Origin: Rhynchopus sp. YZ270_cl-10
Taxonomy: Eukaryota > Euglenozoa > Diplonemea > Diplonemida > Diplonemidae
Reading direction: 5' to 3'
DNA: 64,000 nt
Assembly: GCA_964035575.1 (NCBI GenBank)
Contig: OZ037873.1
Span: 1,302,001-1,366,000, forward strand
Within the stretch, counting starts at the first letter, position 1; each line of letters starts with the position of its first letter. Both the position numbers and the translations under genes were made by a program. The notes under the pieces are model-generated. The model was not told where the DNA came from. It worked only from the letters and a program-made list of their open reading frames with translations, and made no database searches. Shown here piece by piece: positions 10,685-21,520 of the stretch.

Positions 10685-10774
10685 CAGTGGTTAAAGAAAG
10701 TTTACGCCTAAACTAATGGCGGAATTGAAATCGATGGCGGAAATTACTTTAGGCGGAACTTTCTTTAACCACTG
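10685..10774. mobile_element. 90 bp Tc1/mariner-like MITE
   Basis: Both ends read CAGTGGTTAAAGAAAGTT in inverted orientation and are flanked by TA (10683-10684 and 10775-10776). A CAGT start with a TA target duplication is the usual signature of the Tc1/mariner superfamily. The inside is only about 50 bp (GGCGGAA repeats) with no gene, so it would need a transposase in trans. Confidence 0.7.
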
Positions 10775-10879
10775 TACCTAGTGTTTTTTTTTCTCAAGCT
10801 TTTATCAGGCTTTTCTATTTCCTTCCTTCTTCTAAGAAGCAAGGTGACCAAGACTACACTTTTATAAGTGAGTTCAGAT

Positions 10880-10953
10880 GTGTGTGTGTGTGTGTTTGAT
10901 AACTAGTAGGGGTAATTCTTGCTCAGAATATGGCCCCATGTGTGTGTGTGTGT
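10880..10953. repeat. Dispersed motif GGTAATTCTTGCTCAGAATATGG between TG repeats
   Basis: A core ending TTCTTGCTCAGAATATGGCC lies between (TG)n tracts. The same core, on either strand, recurs near 13866, 27243, 47483, 52807 and 55588, always beside CA/TG-rich DNA. It is close to a palindrome (ATTCT-TGCGC-AGAAT in the best copies). It could be a protein binding site or part of a dispersed repeat. Confidence 0.5.
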
Positions 10954-11139
10954 GCACAAAGAGTTCACATCCTACGCTGTGAGCCGCATTCATCTCTCCA
11001 AACGTTGTTTGTACTTTGGGTTCCCTTTTTTTAAAAAAGGCTTGCTCAAATAGATCCCCCTTTTTTTTTGTGCAGTAATTTGTACTGTAAACCATTTTTT
11101 TTAAGGAGCTGCAAGAGTTTCCACGTTTTTACTGCAAAC

Positions 11140-11797
11140 CAGGGTATTAGGGTGGTTAAAAAAACTGGTTTTGAAAACCAGTTTTTCCAAAAACTGGTTT
11201 TCAAAAAAAAAAAAAAAAACAGAGAAATCTGGAGGGGAAAAAAAAACCGACACTTTTCACCAGGCCTTTCTGTAAATGTCGTCCCCAGATTAGGGCGGAC
11301 TCGATTTTTTTCCCCGCATTTTTTCCCCGCCTGGTAGAACCGTGGTTGAACCACGGGAGTGCCTTTGTGAAATAGCTGTTCCTTGATTTTTTTTTGCCTG
11401 CGGCGCCATTTTTCATTTTTTGCTCCGCAAAAAAGGGTTCGTTGAGTGGCTCTGTGGTGTAAAAAGCTACATTTTTACACCGTACCCTCAAAATTTTTCG
11501 CCTGCGGCGCCATTTTATATTATTTTTTTGCTCCGCAAAAAAAATATACCGTCCCTATGTTCCCAATGGTCAGCAGCGCCGAAAAATATTTTGAGCAAAA
11601 AACAAGCCGACCTCCCCAATCTTGAAATCTGGATTCCTGGATAAGACACTGACCCCACCCCCGAAAAACCCGAAAAAGGTGACAGTGTCCGTCAACGGTG
11701 GAGGTTTTCGCCGGAAAAACTAGTTTTCGCCACCCAGGAGAGAAAACCAGAAAAACCAGTTTTTTCCGGAATTTTGGATTTTCACCCTAATACCCTG
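11140..11797. mobile_element. 658 bp hAT-like non-autonomous element
   Basis: The ends are perfect 15 bp inverted repeats, CAGGGTATTAGGGTG at 11140 and its complement ending at 11797. They are flanked by an 8 bp direct repeat CTGCAAAC (11132-11139 and 11798-11805). An 8 bp target duplication with CAGGG ends is characteristic of hAT transposons. The core has hairpins of AAAACCAGTTTTT type and two copies of a GCCTGCGGCGCCATTTT...TTTGCTCCGCAAAA block. A related block lies in reverse at about 57945-58055. No transposase is present. Confidence 0.8.
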
Positions 11798-11805
11798 CTG
11801 CAAAC

Positions 11806-13947
11806 TGGCAAAAAAAAAAAAAAAAAAATCGTCCTTTTTCTTCTTCTTTTTGAGGGTTTAAAAAAAAGTGTATCAATTACTTCCTTGGTGACTGAGCACC
11901 CCTCTAGACTTAGTTAGCCACATGAGAGGCTCATTCATCGCGTGCGAAGCGTTTCCCCATGTATTGCACGGGAAACAATATGACAAACAGGTGCAGGGTG
12001 GTTCCGTGCTTATCATAGAACCTGGCACCTTGTGTGTCTCCCAAAAAACCAAAAAGCGTTGTGAAGTTTGGAAGGAAAAATAAAAGAGGCACATTCATCT
12101 TCTGCATTTTTTTTTTCTCTTCCTGCTGACAATTCGTGTGTCAGCGACTCAAACGCAATACTGGGATTCAATAACCCGTGAGTGCCTGCGTCCCAAGAGG
12201 CGTTTTGCAAATCATCAACGTCATTTTTTAGAGATTTTCTGTTTTTCTCTTCTTTTTTTTTCAACACCTGATTAACGGTCAGCCACGCAAGTGGTCTTTG
12301 CACACAGCCGTTACCCTCTCTCCCTATCTCCGTTTTGCAGGACTTTGAAAAAAAAAATTCTCCTCCCCCATCGCCCCTATCACGCCTTTGTTTTTTTTTG
12401 CGGTGAAAAATTGCCATGCAACCTGTGGTTACTCCACCAAGTACTCGTGTGGGTCAAGGTGTTCCTTTCACACAGTAGCACAGTGATAAAACACGGCCCA
12501 CACCCCTTATCCCACTCATTCCTTCTCCCTATGCTCCCCTCTGTTGATTGTGTATCGTTTTTTTTTTCTCTTAAGATGTATGCTTGTAGGCATTGTTCAT
12601 CTTGCAACTTTTATTTTTCGCATTGAGATTGACCGAGATGCGTTTTTAGCACGTTTCAACTATTTTTTTTCCCCCATTTCACACAACGCAGCTGTTAGCA
12701 CAGATGAGACCCTGTGTCTGGAACAGCTCCGTGGGAGGAGAGAGAAAAAAAAATGGTGATGATTGTCTGATGGCAGTTACACCAGGAGATTGTATTGAAA
12801 AAGCCCCGAAAAAACTGTACTACTTAGTAACTAGGCCAATGAGAAACACAGAAAAATGTGGCGACTCAAACGACTTACCTCCTATTTCATAGTTCATATC
12901 TCGGAAGTTCACTCTGGGGAACTCCGCGCATCAAAAAAGGGATGCACGCAAAGGTTTGTTTTTTTTTGTGAAAACCAACTTTCCGCATCAACAATCCTCT
13001 GCAGTGTGGACAAAATAAACTTTGTGTACACCCCCCTTTGTTTTGAAAGCGCATGTCCTTTTTGCATAATATTATCATGCACAAAAAGCGAAAGCTGTTG
13101 AACAACAAGCTTCGCAGCGCCTTTTGTGACCAAAAAAGGCATGTCGCCAAAAAAAAAAAAAATATTCTTTTTTGTTCATTTGTTTGGAAAATGAATCTAG
13201 GAGGACTGCATGGTTCAGATCAATAGTCACACTGTGTTACGAGAGGGGTTTGTACCTTCGCGCACAAATTTAAAAGCTATTTTAGTATAACCTACAAGGG
13301 GTACATTCATCTTACGAAAAATATTTCTTTGCTTTTATTGTTTTTCATTGCTTTTTTTATATAGTTTGGTGAAAGGGGTAACATGGAGGTCAGCAAAGGG
13401 GGTGGGGGACAACAACAAAAAAACAAAACTACAAGATACAGTATCATAATGAATATATAACCTTAACCCCCTACCCTTACCTCGCCCCCAAAAAACGGAT
13501 CGCAAAATTCAAGGAAAAAAAAGGGACTAACAGCACTAACTAACACAATAACGGTCACCCACCCACCCCCTCTGATGTCTTTTTCTTCACCCCACCCCTC
13601 GCCTCCCCCCGTTGTTTTTGTTTTTGTTTTTGTTGTGCCCCCCAGAGTTTTCATAGTACTCGCATCTCATCACCTATGTTATCAATTTATTGAATGAGCA
13701 CACCGTACCGGTAACATATACTTACCGTAAAAATGTTTGACCTTTTCCGGGTTTTTTTGGGGAGTTTGACCTTTTTTACGTATTATGTTACAGGTACGGC
13801 ATGTTGAAGTGCTACATAGTACCACACATCTTCGAGCATACACACCACATCACCCCACACAAAAGGGCCATATTCTGCGCAAGAATTACTCTCACTAGGC
13901 ATCACAACATCACCCCACACAGCAGGGACGCCCCCTCCCCCTCCCTC
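11806..13947. other. Spacer with several intron-like motif copies
   Basis: No supportable gene in 2.1 kb. There are intron-like motif copies near 11888-11945 (GTGACTGAGCACC ... GAGAGGCTCATTCATC), 12083-12144 (AGAGGCACATTCATCTT, a pyrimidine tract, TCAG) and 13288-13364 (GGGGTACATTCATCTTAC, a T-rich tract, ATAG). At 12000-12060 is a diverged copy of the GGTTCCGTG hairpin segment also found near 32750 and in the lipase flanks. A segment CCGAGATGCGTTTTTAGCA at 12630 recurs at 41875. The dispersed GGGCCATATTCTGCGCAAG motif is at 13866, about 80 bp before the next gene. Confidence 0.5.
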
Positions 13948-16900
13948 ATGTCGGACCCACCATGCCTCTGTACCAATGGCATCACTGTGGGAGAGTTCCT
14001 CCTCTCTCAGGGACTGTCGAGTGTGGACACGAAGGTGCTTGCTGCAGGCGAGGCGATGCACACTGTGTGCAGGCGTGAGCGGAGGGGGGACAACAAAAGG
14101 GAGGAGACGAGAGTGGAGGACCGCCTGGAGACGGTGCTGACGGAGCGGGTGACGCACATTGAGACTCTGACGGGGCAGTGTGTGGAGGACACGAGGCGGG
14201 CTGCGAACAACACAGAGGAGCTGGTGGCATCCTTTGGGGGGATCCTTAAACAGCGTGACTCCGACACCGCACGCGAGATAGCACGTCTTGACGAAGCCAT
14301 GCGGGCACTGCAGACATCAGACTCTGCAGCACGCGAGAGGGAGGCTGTCGAATCGACTGCTAGGTACGAAGCCGTAGTTGCGGAGAACGCAGGTATGAAA
14401 CACACCATCATTGAGGCACATCCCCTCACAACTGTTCTTTTCTCATAAAATTTCCAAAAATTGCAGAACTCAAAGCCGCGTTGAAGAAGGTAGAGGAGGA
14501 CCACAACCGTGAAGTGCAGGAGTCGCAGGAGGCTGTGTGTGAGTTGCGTGCACGTGTCTCCTCGATGCGTGTACGCGAGAAGGAGTCCACCGAGACCTTC
14601 TCCAACAGCATCCGCATCGCAGAGCAGGAGATCAAGCAGACCCTCGAGGTGCACCGCCAGCAGGAGGAGCGCTTTGAGACCTCCCTCCGCGCCTCTGCCG
14701 ATTCCGTCCGTGTCCTGGAACAGCAGGTCGACACGCTGACAACGTCCATGGAGCAGAAGGACAGCCTCCTTGCCCTCCGCACACAAGAAGCCGAGTCACA
14801 CACTGCCTCCATCACGACCCTAGAGAAGGACCGCACAACACTTACCGGACTGTGCGACAAGCTCAAGGGACAGCTTGTTGCTGTGATTGCAGAGCAGGAA
14901 TCCGCTGCCAAGAGACATGCTGCTGAGATAGAAGACTTCACGGCGAAGCTGCAGCACTGCGACGAGGCTTCTACTAAAGAGTCTCAGGCAGCACGGCTGG
15001 AGGCAGAGGAGCTGGCGAAGAGGCTTGCGGAGTTTGAACAGCGGTTTGCGAGGTTGACGGAGCAGATGCAGGCAGCTGCTGACGCATTGACCAAGAAGGA
15101 CCGCGACCTCGCAATGCTCAAGGAAATGCAGACACATCTCCAGGCCGCCAATGACGAACACGAGGTGAACGCCAAATCGTACGACGAAAGCGCTGCCCTC
15201 ATCACCTCCCTGCGGGGTGAGCTGGCCGCATCAGAGGGTGCGTTGAAAGACGCTCAGAACGACACAACGAAGCTGACAGACACTTTGGAAGCTGAGCGCG
15301 CAACACATTCCTCCAACATCACAACGCTGCAGGCGGAAGTTGCCACGTTGGAGGCGAAAGTTGCTGCAGAGACGCAAAAAAACAGCAACTTTGACGTCCA
15401 AATGACAGAGAAATCCGCAGAATGTACATCACTTCAACAGAAGGCAGTGGACCTTGAAGCTGAATTGGAGAGGGTACAGGGTGCACCTCAGACAGTGGGT
15501 GTCGAGAGGGAGGTGGTGCGGAACCTGGAGGATAGGAACGAGCAGCTGGAGACGGCGGTCGTGGAGAGGGATGCGAAGCTGGCTGCACTGCGGAAGGACT
15601 TTGATGGGCAGGTGGCAGCGTACGAGGCTGCGCAGGGGGACATAGCGGTGCTGCACAGAAGGCTTGAGGAGCACGTCGAAAAGAGTGAGCGTGTCGAGGC
15701 TGCACTGCTCGGCGCAACAGCGAACACACTGACAGAGGTGTCGACCTCGCCACAGTCGCTCGACGACAGCCAAGCGATCAGCGAAGGCAAAATGGTTGAG
15801 ATGGCATCCTACGTTGAGGAGCTGACGGAGAGCCTTCGGGGCTTCCACGCGACGATCGATGGGTTGAACGAACGGTGCACCACACTGCGGGACACGAATA
15901 AGGGTATGCCGCTTCCTGCCTCCAGCAGCACTTACCACACCCCCCTCTCCCCTACCCTCCACCACACACAGGCCTCCGTCTCGACCTCCGCACTGTCACT
16001 GATGAACGCGATGCACTAAAGGAAACGGTTGCCCTTGGGCGTTATGATGCAATGGACAACTTCCTCCGCTCGACGCGTCCGATTGTCACCGAAACAGAGG
16101 CGAAGACACTGCGCCGTGCCTCGGACGAGGCAGGACGTCTGCAGGCACTTCTGGCACGTGCCCTCGACTATCTGCACATCACTGCGATCCAGGCGCAGGA
16201 GGTGCTGTCCGGCTTCCTCACGGTGCTGCCGAACATCCCCCCTAAGGACGATGCCGACTATGCGTCGCTTGAGTCCGTGCACAACCACCTCTCTGCACTG
16301 CTGCGTGACACATGCCGTGCGCACATTGCTTCTACGAAGCGTGAGGAACGTGAGGAAGACAAGAAACAGAAGGTCGTCCCCAAAATCATCGAACGTGACG
16401 TCCTCAAGCGTGAGGAGCGTGAAGTGCCCACCCATCAGCACGCACAGTACGCGGAGGAGACTGGGGACGCGTCTGGTGCAACGCTTGCCCTCGCGTCGAC
16501 AGCGATTCCAAGCGCGTCTACGTTCATGTCGGGGCTGAGCGGCATCAATGTGAACGCAAGCCAGACCTCGCGCCCGACAGACCTGAGGGAGAAGCGTGGT
16601 GCTGTGTCTGCAGCCTCTGCAGGCGAACCCGCGGCAGTGTTTGCACAACAGCCACGTGGCGGTCCACATGCTGTGAACGTGGCAGGCAGCAAGTCAACGA
16701 TGCTGGCTGAGGGCAGCAGTGTAGGAGGAGGAGGAGGTGGCACCGCACCCATCCGCATCGTGCGTGGCACAAAGTCCGAAAGCCCTAGGGTGAGCCCCTC
16801 CCCGCAGAGAGGAGGGAGCAGTGGTGGCAGTGCTAGTGGCGCAGCTGTGCGGAGGACTGTTGACACTCGAGTGACAAGGACGAGCAATATGGTATGTGTG

Positions 16901-17085
16901 GGTAGGTAGGTGTTGGTGGTCTTCGTTTTCTGTGTGTTCAGCATAAATAACGTTAACCGTCTTGGGCGGCCCCTGACATGGTCATCAAAAATGAATCAAA
17001 AAACAACAGAATGCAATAACCCCCCTCCCTTCCCTCTCAGGTGCGATTCGGTGGTAAATACTCTGTTAGCGCTGTACAGAATTAG
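13948..17085 (+). CDS. Long coiled-coil protein, four exons
   Basis: I read exons 13948-14392, 14467-15903, 15972-16891 and 17041-17085. Each intron starts GTATG and ends CAG, and the phases join cleanly to give 948 residues. The start is the ATG at 13948 (MSDPPCLCTNG). From about residue 60 to 700 the protein is almost continuous coiled coil, rich in Glu, Ala, Lys, Arg, Gln and Thr with leucines in heptad rhythm. A helical region follows (MDNFLRSTRPIVTETE, about 650 onward), then a Ser/Gly/Ala-rich tail with runs such as GGGGGG. The last exon adds only 14 residues (VRFGGKYSVSAVQN). I recognise no motor, SMC hinge or ATPase motif. A cytoskeletal, basal-body or vesicle-tether role would fit the shape but is inference. 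Confidence 0.85.
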
Positions 17086-18014
17086 AGTTGCATTGGAGTG
17101 AACGGCGCAGAGCTGGTGGTCTGCTCAAAAGGGGACAACGTTCTATTAATTTTTTTTTGCGTAGAAGAAAATGAGTTGAAGGGTGGGGGAAAGGGACGTC
17201 TGTTTGACACCAAGGAAGCACATTTCCTGCATAAAACAGTGTCGTAAGGGTGTAGAATAGTTGTGAGTTTTAGAGGAAGCCGCAATCTTTGTTAATTTAG
17301 AGTAAGATGCCAGTTAGATACTATGGGGTGGGTGGGTGTTTAAGCTTTTAGTACGGAATATGTGTACGTGTACGTATTGTATACTGTTTTGCTTTGTAGA
17401 GAGACATCTTGGAAAACGTTCCGAATTATTTGAGTCTTTGCTGCCACGTCCGTAGAGGCGTGTACGGGCTGATAGGAAAAGAAGCAAATCTAGTATAGAA
17501 ATATTTGAAAAAAGAAGGGGGGAAAAAAACAAAAACAACATGGCGTTTTTGGTGCAACCGAGTGTTTGTAAAAATATAAAGAGGGGTGGTGGATGCAACA
17601 ACAGGACATAAGACACACTTTTTTCTTTACGGGGTTTCTTTAGAGATATAATTAATGTGTATTTCAAGTCAAAAAAAATTTTTTCCTTTCATTGCTCACC
17701 TTTCCAACGCTGCACTGCTTTGGTGAAGTATCCAGTTGCGCACGCACTGAAGACACAGAGGAGAAGATGCAACACGCACACACAACGACCACATCCGCTT
17801 GGCCTCGACCACTTCACTTGTAAGAACAGCTCGGATTCTTCATAACCCCCTCAACCCTTCCTCTCTTACACCCCTCTCCCTAGAAACAGTACGAAACCTT
17901 TTTTTATAGAAAACCAAAAATGCATGACACACTTTTACCTATCTTCCCTCTCCTCCTCTCCTCTCCTTCCCCCCCCCACAAAAACCCACCACAGAAAACC
18001 CCTTTAAACAAACT
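17086..18014. other. Spacer, no gene seen
   Basis: AT-rich with poly-A and poly-T runs. The last 150 bp before the next ATG are C/T-rich (CTCCTCTCC repeats, CCCCCCCC), a plausible leader and promoter region. No repeat family from the rest of the window is recognisable here. Confidence 0.5.
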
Positions 18015-20675
18015 ATGAGCGACGGCAGCCGTACTCCGTCTTATTATGGGTCTGATGATGAGTCCTCCGAGGCTGCTCCTCAGGGTGGTGCTGTAGTGTC
18101 GGACCCTTCTTTGATGTTCGGTGGATGGACCGATACCACGACTACAAAGGCTGCAGTGAAGAAGGTGTCTGCGAAGCCTGCGGAGGAGAGTTATGCAGGA
18201 GTAGCCTCAGCTGGGAGCCTAGCAGATCAGATGCACATTGCGCGTCTTCAACAGAAGGCGAAGGAGGATGCGTACAGCACCGCAGCGCACCTTGCGCTTC
18301 TCAAAGCACTGCGACCGCTTGCAGACAAACACGACGACGCATTCTTTGCTCTCCGCGCTGCACGCCAAGGCATGAAAGCACACTGTGCACTCTCCCTGCA
18401 ACAATACACAGAATGGGTTCAACAAGAACAACGCCGTGCGAACACTACACCACAACTGCAATACATTGTCTCCATTCTCCGCGATGCGGTGAACGAATTC
18501 TCTTCGGTTCCTCTCTTCGTTGAACTCTGCCTGGTCACAAACCAGATGCTCGAAGAACAAGAAGAAAGCGGAGTGGCTTTGACTCCTCCACGGATCGAAA
18601 CGATGCAAGCACTATACGAAGAAGCGATTGCCGCCGTAGGAACAGATTTTCTATCGTGCCACACATTGTGGACCAGCTACATGGACTTCGTTGAGGATGA
18701 GGTGGATGACGACGATGCACGTTGCGTTGCAAAGGCAAAGCTTTTTAAACGTCTCTGCTGCATTCCCCACGCTGCAGTTACCGACACCGCAACCGCTCTG
18801 CAAGAATGGGTCGCCGCAGAACCGCTAAACGAAGAAGCTAAAAAATTGGTAGCCTCCGCAGAGCGTGCACTCTCCCTTTCGCAAGGTGAAATTGAAAAGC
18901 GGATTCCATTTGAAACCAAGCTGAAACAAGCGGAAGCGAAGAAAGACAAAAAGAACACTGACGTCATCAAAGCGTGGAAAGAATACATTGCGTTTGAAGA
19001 AAAGATTGATGGACATAAAGCGATTTCTGTCGCACTGCGTGCGGTGGCGGCGATCCCATGGTGCAGTGATATGTGGAGAAAGGTCGTGGACCTGCAGACC
19101 AAGGTTGGAAAGCGTAGCGCAGCGTATGACACTGCGAAGAAGGCGGTGCGATCGCTGCCACGATCCTCAAGACATTGGATTGAGATCATTCGCTGTGTAG
19201 AGCGCTGTCGTGACTGTACCTTTGCAGATGCCGTCTCCGTCTCCAAAAGCATCCAAGACGTGACCCTCCTCCCATATGACCGGCGTCAGGTCCAGCTTGA
19301 ATTTCTCGCTTTCGGGCGTCGCCAGGTTGCTGCAAACAAACTCGATAAAAAGGCTTTTGCAACAGAATGCAAGCGAATCACTCAAAGCCTTCTGAAAGAC
19401 GATCCAGAAGGTGCGCACGAAGCTGCGAGCTTGCATTGTCATGCGTTTGGGAGGAATGTGTCTGCTGTGAAACATGCTTTTGATGATCTGGTGGGTGCCA
19501 AGCCGGGGGTGCTGAGTTTGTGGCAAGGATATGCGAGAGAAATGCAGGCATGTGGCAGCGCGACATCAGAGGCAAAGCAGGAGGTGACAAACGTCTTCAA
19601 ACGCGGCTGCGCTGCGCTGTCCGAAGGTGCGGAGCAGGGAAGCAGTGGTGGAGACGGCGCAGGGCACCTAGCCCTGGAGTGGCTCAGCTTCGAACGCTTC
19701 CACGGCACCGCAGCAGAGATCGACGACGTGAAGGACATCTACTTCGAGGCGATGCGGCGGGCAGCAGAGAACAGACCTAGCCCTGTGGTTGAAAGGGAAG
19801 AAGAAGCGGGTGAGGATGCACCCAAAGAGTCGCGTGGTGGTATGTTAGAGCTTTATGTCCTTTTGTTTTTCAGTTCTACCGTTTTAGGTGACTAATCATG
19901 AGAGGGCTTAGGATCATCTTATAAACTTTTCTTTTACAATTCAAAGATTGCAGTTTTTATGTTTTTGTTGTGTTTTTTTTTTATGAAACCCCAACCCCTT
20001 CACAGCCAAGCGCAAACGCGCTGAAGATGAAGAGAAGGACCGCAAATGGAAGGAACGCAAGCTCGACCTAGGCTTCAAGCAGCCCACAGGCCCACCCGGG
20101 CTGTCTGCCTTCCTCGTGGGCATCCCCTTCGACGCAGAGGAGGAGGATGTACGACGCTTCCTCAAGGGCGTCAGCATCAAGGACGTCCGAATCATGCGCA
20201 AGACTGGCGGTGCTTCGCTGGTATGCCACCATTTTTTTAATGTGATCAAAGGTGAGTATGAGGCCATCTTCTAAAACCTTCTTTTTATTCCTCCGGGGCT
20301 GGCCTGCAATCTAAAAAGCGGTTCTATTTTTCGTTTCCTCTTTCTGTTTATTTGCAATCAATTCATCCCCAACACCAACAGGGCCGTGCCTACGTTGATG
20401 TGACCGACGAAGACGCGCTCGAAGCAGCACTGCGCTTCCACAACAAACCACTTGGCATGAAAGGGCAACGTCCCCGCAAGGTCATGGTGCACAGGTCGGA
20501 GCCTGAGCGTGTGTCCAAGTCTGCTGAAGAGGTGGAAGCAAGCAAGCTGGAGAAGCGCAAAAAGGCGCAGGGGCGGTTCAGGGGTGACCCAGCTAGCAGC
20601 AGCACAACGCCAGCGGCGGCGCCAGCAGCGGGCGGGCAAGGGCAGGACTTCTTTAAGAATTTGTTGAAGAAGTGA
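18015..20675 (+). CDS. SART3: SART3/Prp24-like U6 snRNP assembly factor
   Basis: Exons are 18015-19839, 20006-20220 and 20382-20675, joined by GTATG...CAG introns in consistent phase, giving 777 residues. An acidic Ser-rich start is followed by about 550 residues of HAT (half-TPR) repeats with the typical Trp/Tyr/Glu pattern (for example AWKEYIAFEEK, LALEWLSFERFHG). A basic stretch (AKRKRAEDEEKDRKW) leads into one RRM, with RNP2-like AFLVGIPF and RNP1-like GRAYVDVT. The last residues, GQDFFKNLLKK, resemble the short C-terminal motif (SNFFL box) by which Prp24 and SART3 contact the U6 Lsm ring. SART3 helps U4 and U6 snRNAs re-anneal after splicing. Animal SART3 has two RRMs and Prp24 four, so one RRM is a reduced set unless the others are too diverged to see. 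Confidence 0.85.
19888..19953 (+). repeat. Intron-like motif nested inside SART3 intron 1
   Basis: A 66 bp unit sits inside the 19840-20005 intron. It follows TTTTAG, begins GTGACTAATCATGAGAGG, continues CTTAGGATCATCTTATAAAC and ends GATTGCAG. By itself it looks like a complete short intron (GT...AG), giving an intron-within-intron layout. It is closely similar to the unit at 21456-21520. Confidence 0.55.
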
Positions 20676-21425
20676 GCATGGGGTGGGTACAAGCAATCCT
20701 TGCCTGGTGCAACGGTCTCTTTTTCCGTTTGCGTCAACTGTTTTTAGGGGTGATTTTTTTTCGGTTGCAAGATTGCAGAAACAAACATATAAATGCAACA
20801 AGGCACAAGGTTGTGGAGCCTTTCTTTTTGACAGGCTTTCCTCCTCCGTGCTGTGGGTTTGTGCTACATAGGTACAAGGATAAGGGACATGCAAATGTAA
20901 TGGGGGTGTTGGGGGATAAGGGAATAAGAGTTTCGCATTATTAGGACTAAAACAAAGACAAAAACAAAAACCTTCTGTCTCCATCCTCTGAACCTGCACT
21001 TCCATTCCCACGGTCTCTGTGTAAGACCGTGAAGAACAGAGCAAACTTCGTCCATGCACAAGGATCCTCCTGGCTACACACAAGGATCTCCTGATATGGC
21101 TGCGGTCGCGCTCTGGGCTGCTACTTTACGGCCTCTGATTCTCGACTCACAACACTGCCCTGGACGCGTCTACAATTGAAGTACCAACTTGGAACTTATC
21201 ACACCTTCTGGGAGATTCTAGGAAAAGGGCGTATCAGCGGTGGGCAGCAAAAGGGCCTGTGTACAGGTCCGTCCTTTTGCTTTGCGCTTGAACAGGGTGG
21301 TGCCGCTGTCGTGCAGAGAGAGGGCATACCTACCCTGCTAGGCGTTGCAGAGGCGTGTGTATCAATGTGTGTGGCGATGCTTGCGAAGCGCCTTTGAACA
21401 GAGTGCCTTCCTTTGGGATCAGAGA
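20676..21425. other. Spacer, no gene seen
   Basis: About 750 bp between SART3 and the DUF3431 gene. Short open frames exist on both strands, but none has gene-like composition or recognisable motifs. There is no copy of the window's repeat families except the intron-like unit that starts at 21456. Confidence 0.5.
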
Positions 21426-21455
21426 ATGCCACCAACCCACCCAAACCCTCTGCAG

Positions 21456-21520
21456 GTGACTAAGCACAGCTTAGGTTCATCTTACAAACTTTTTTTTTCT
21501 TTCTTCCAACAACAATGCAG
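21456..21520 (+). repeat. Intron-like motif at the start of the DUF3431 gene
   Basis: A 65 bp GT...AG unit begins GTGACTAAGCACAGCTTAGG after CTCTGCAG, has the TTCATCTTACAAAC core, a long T/C tract, and ends AATGCAG. Removing it joins an upstream ATG (21426, encoding MPPTHPNPLQ) in frame to LRNAALGL of the downstream gene, so it may be a real coding intron. Confidence 0.55.
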
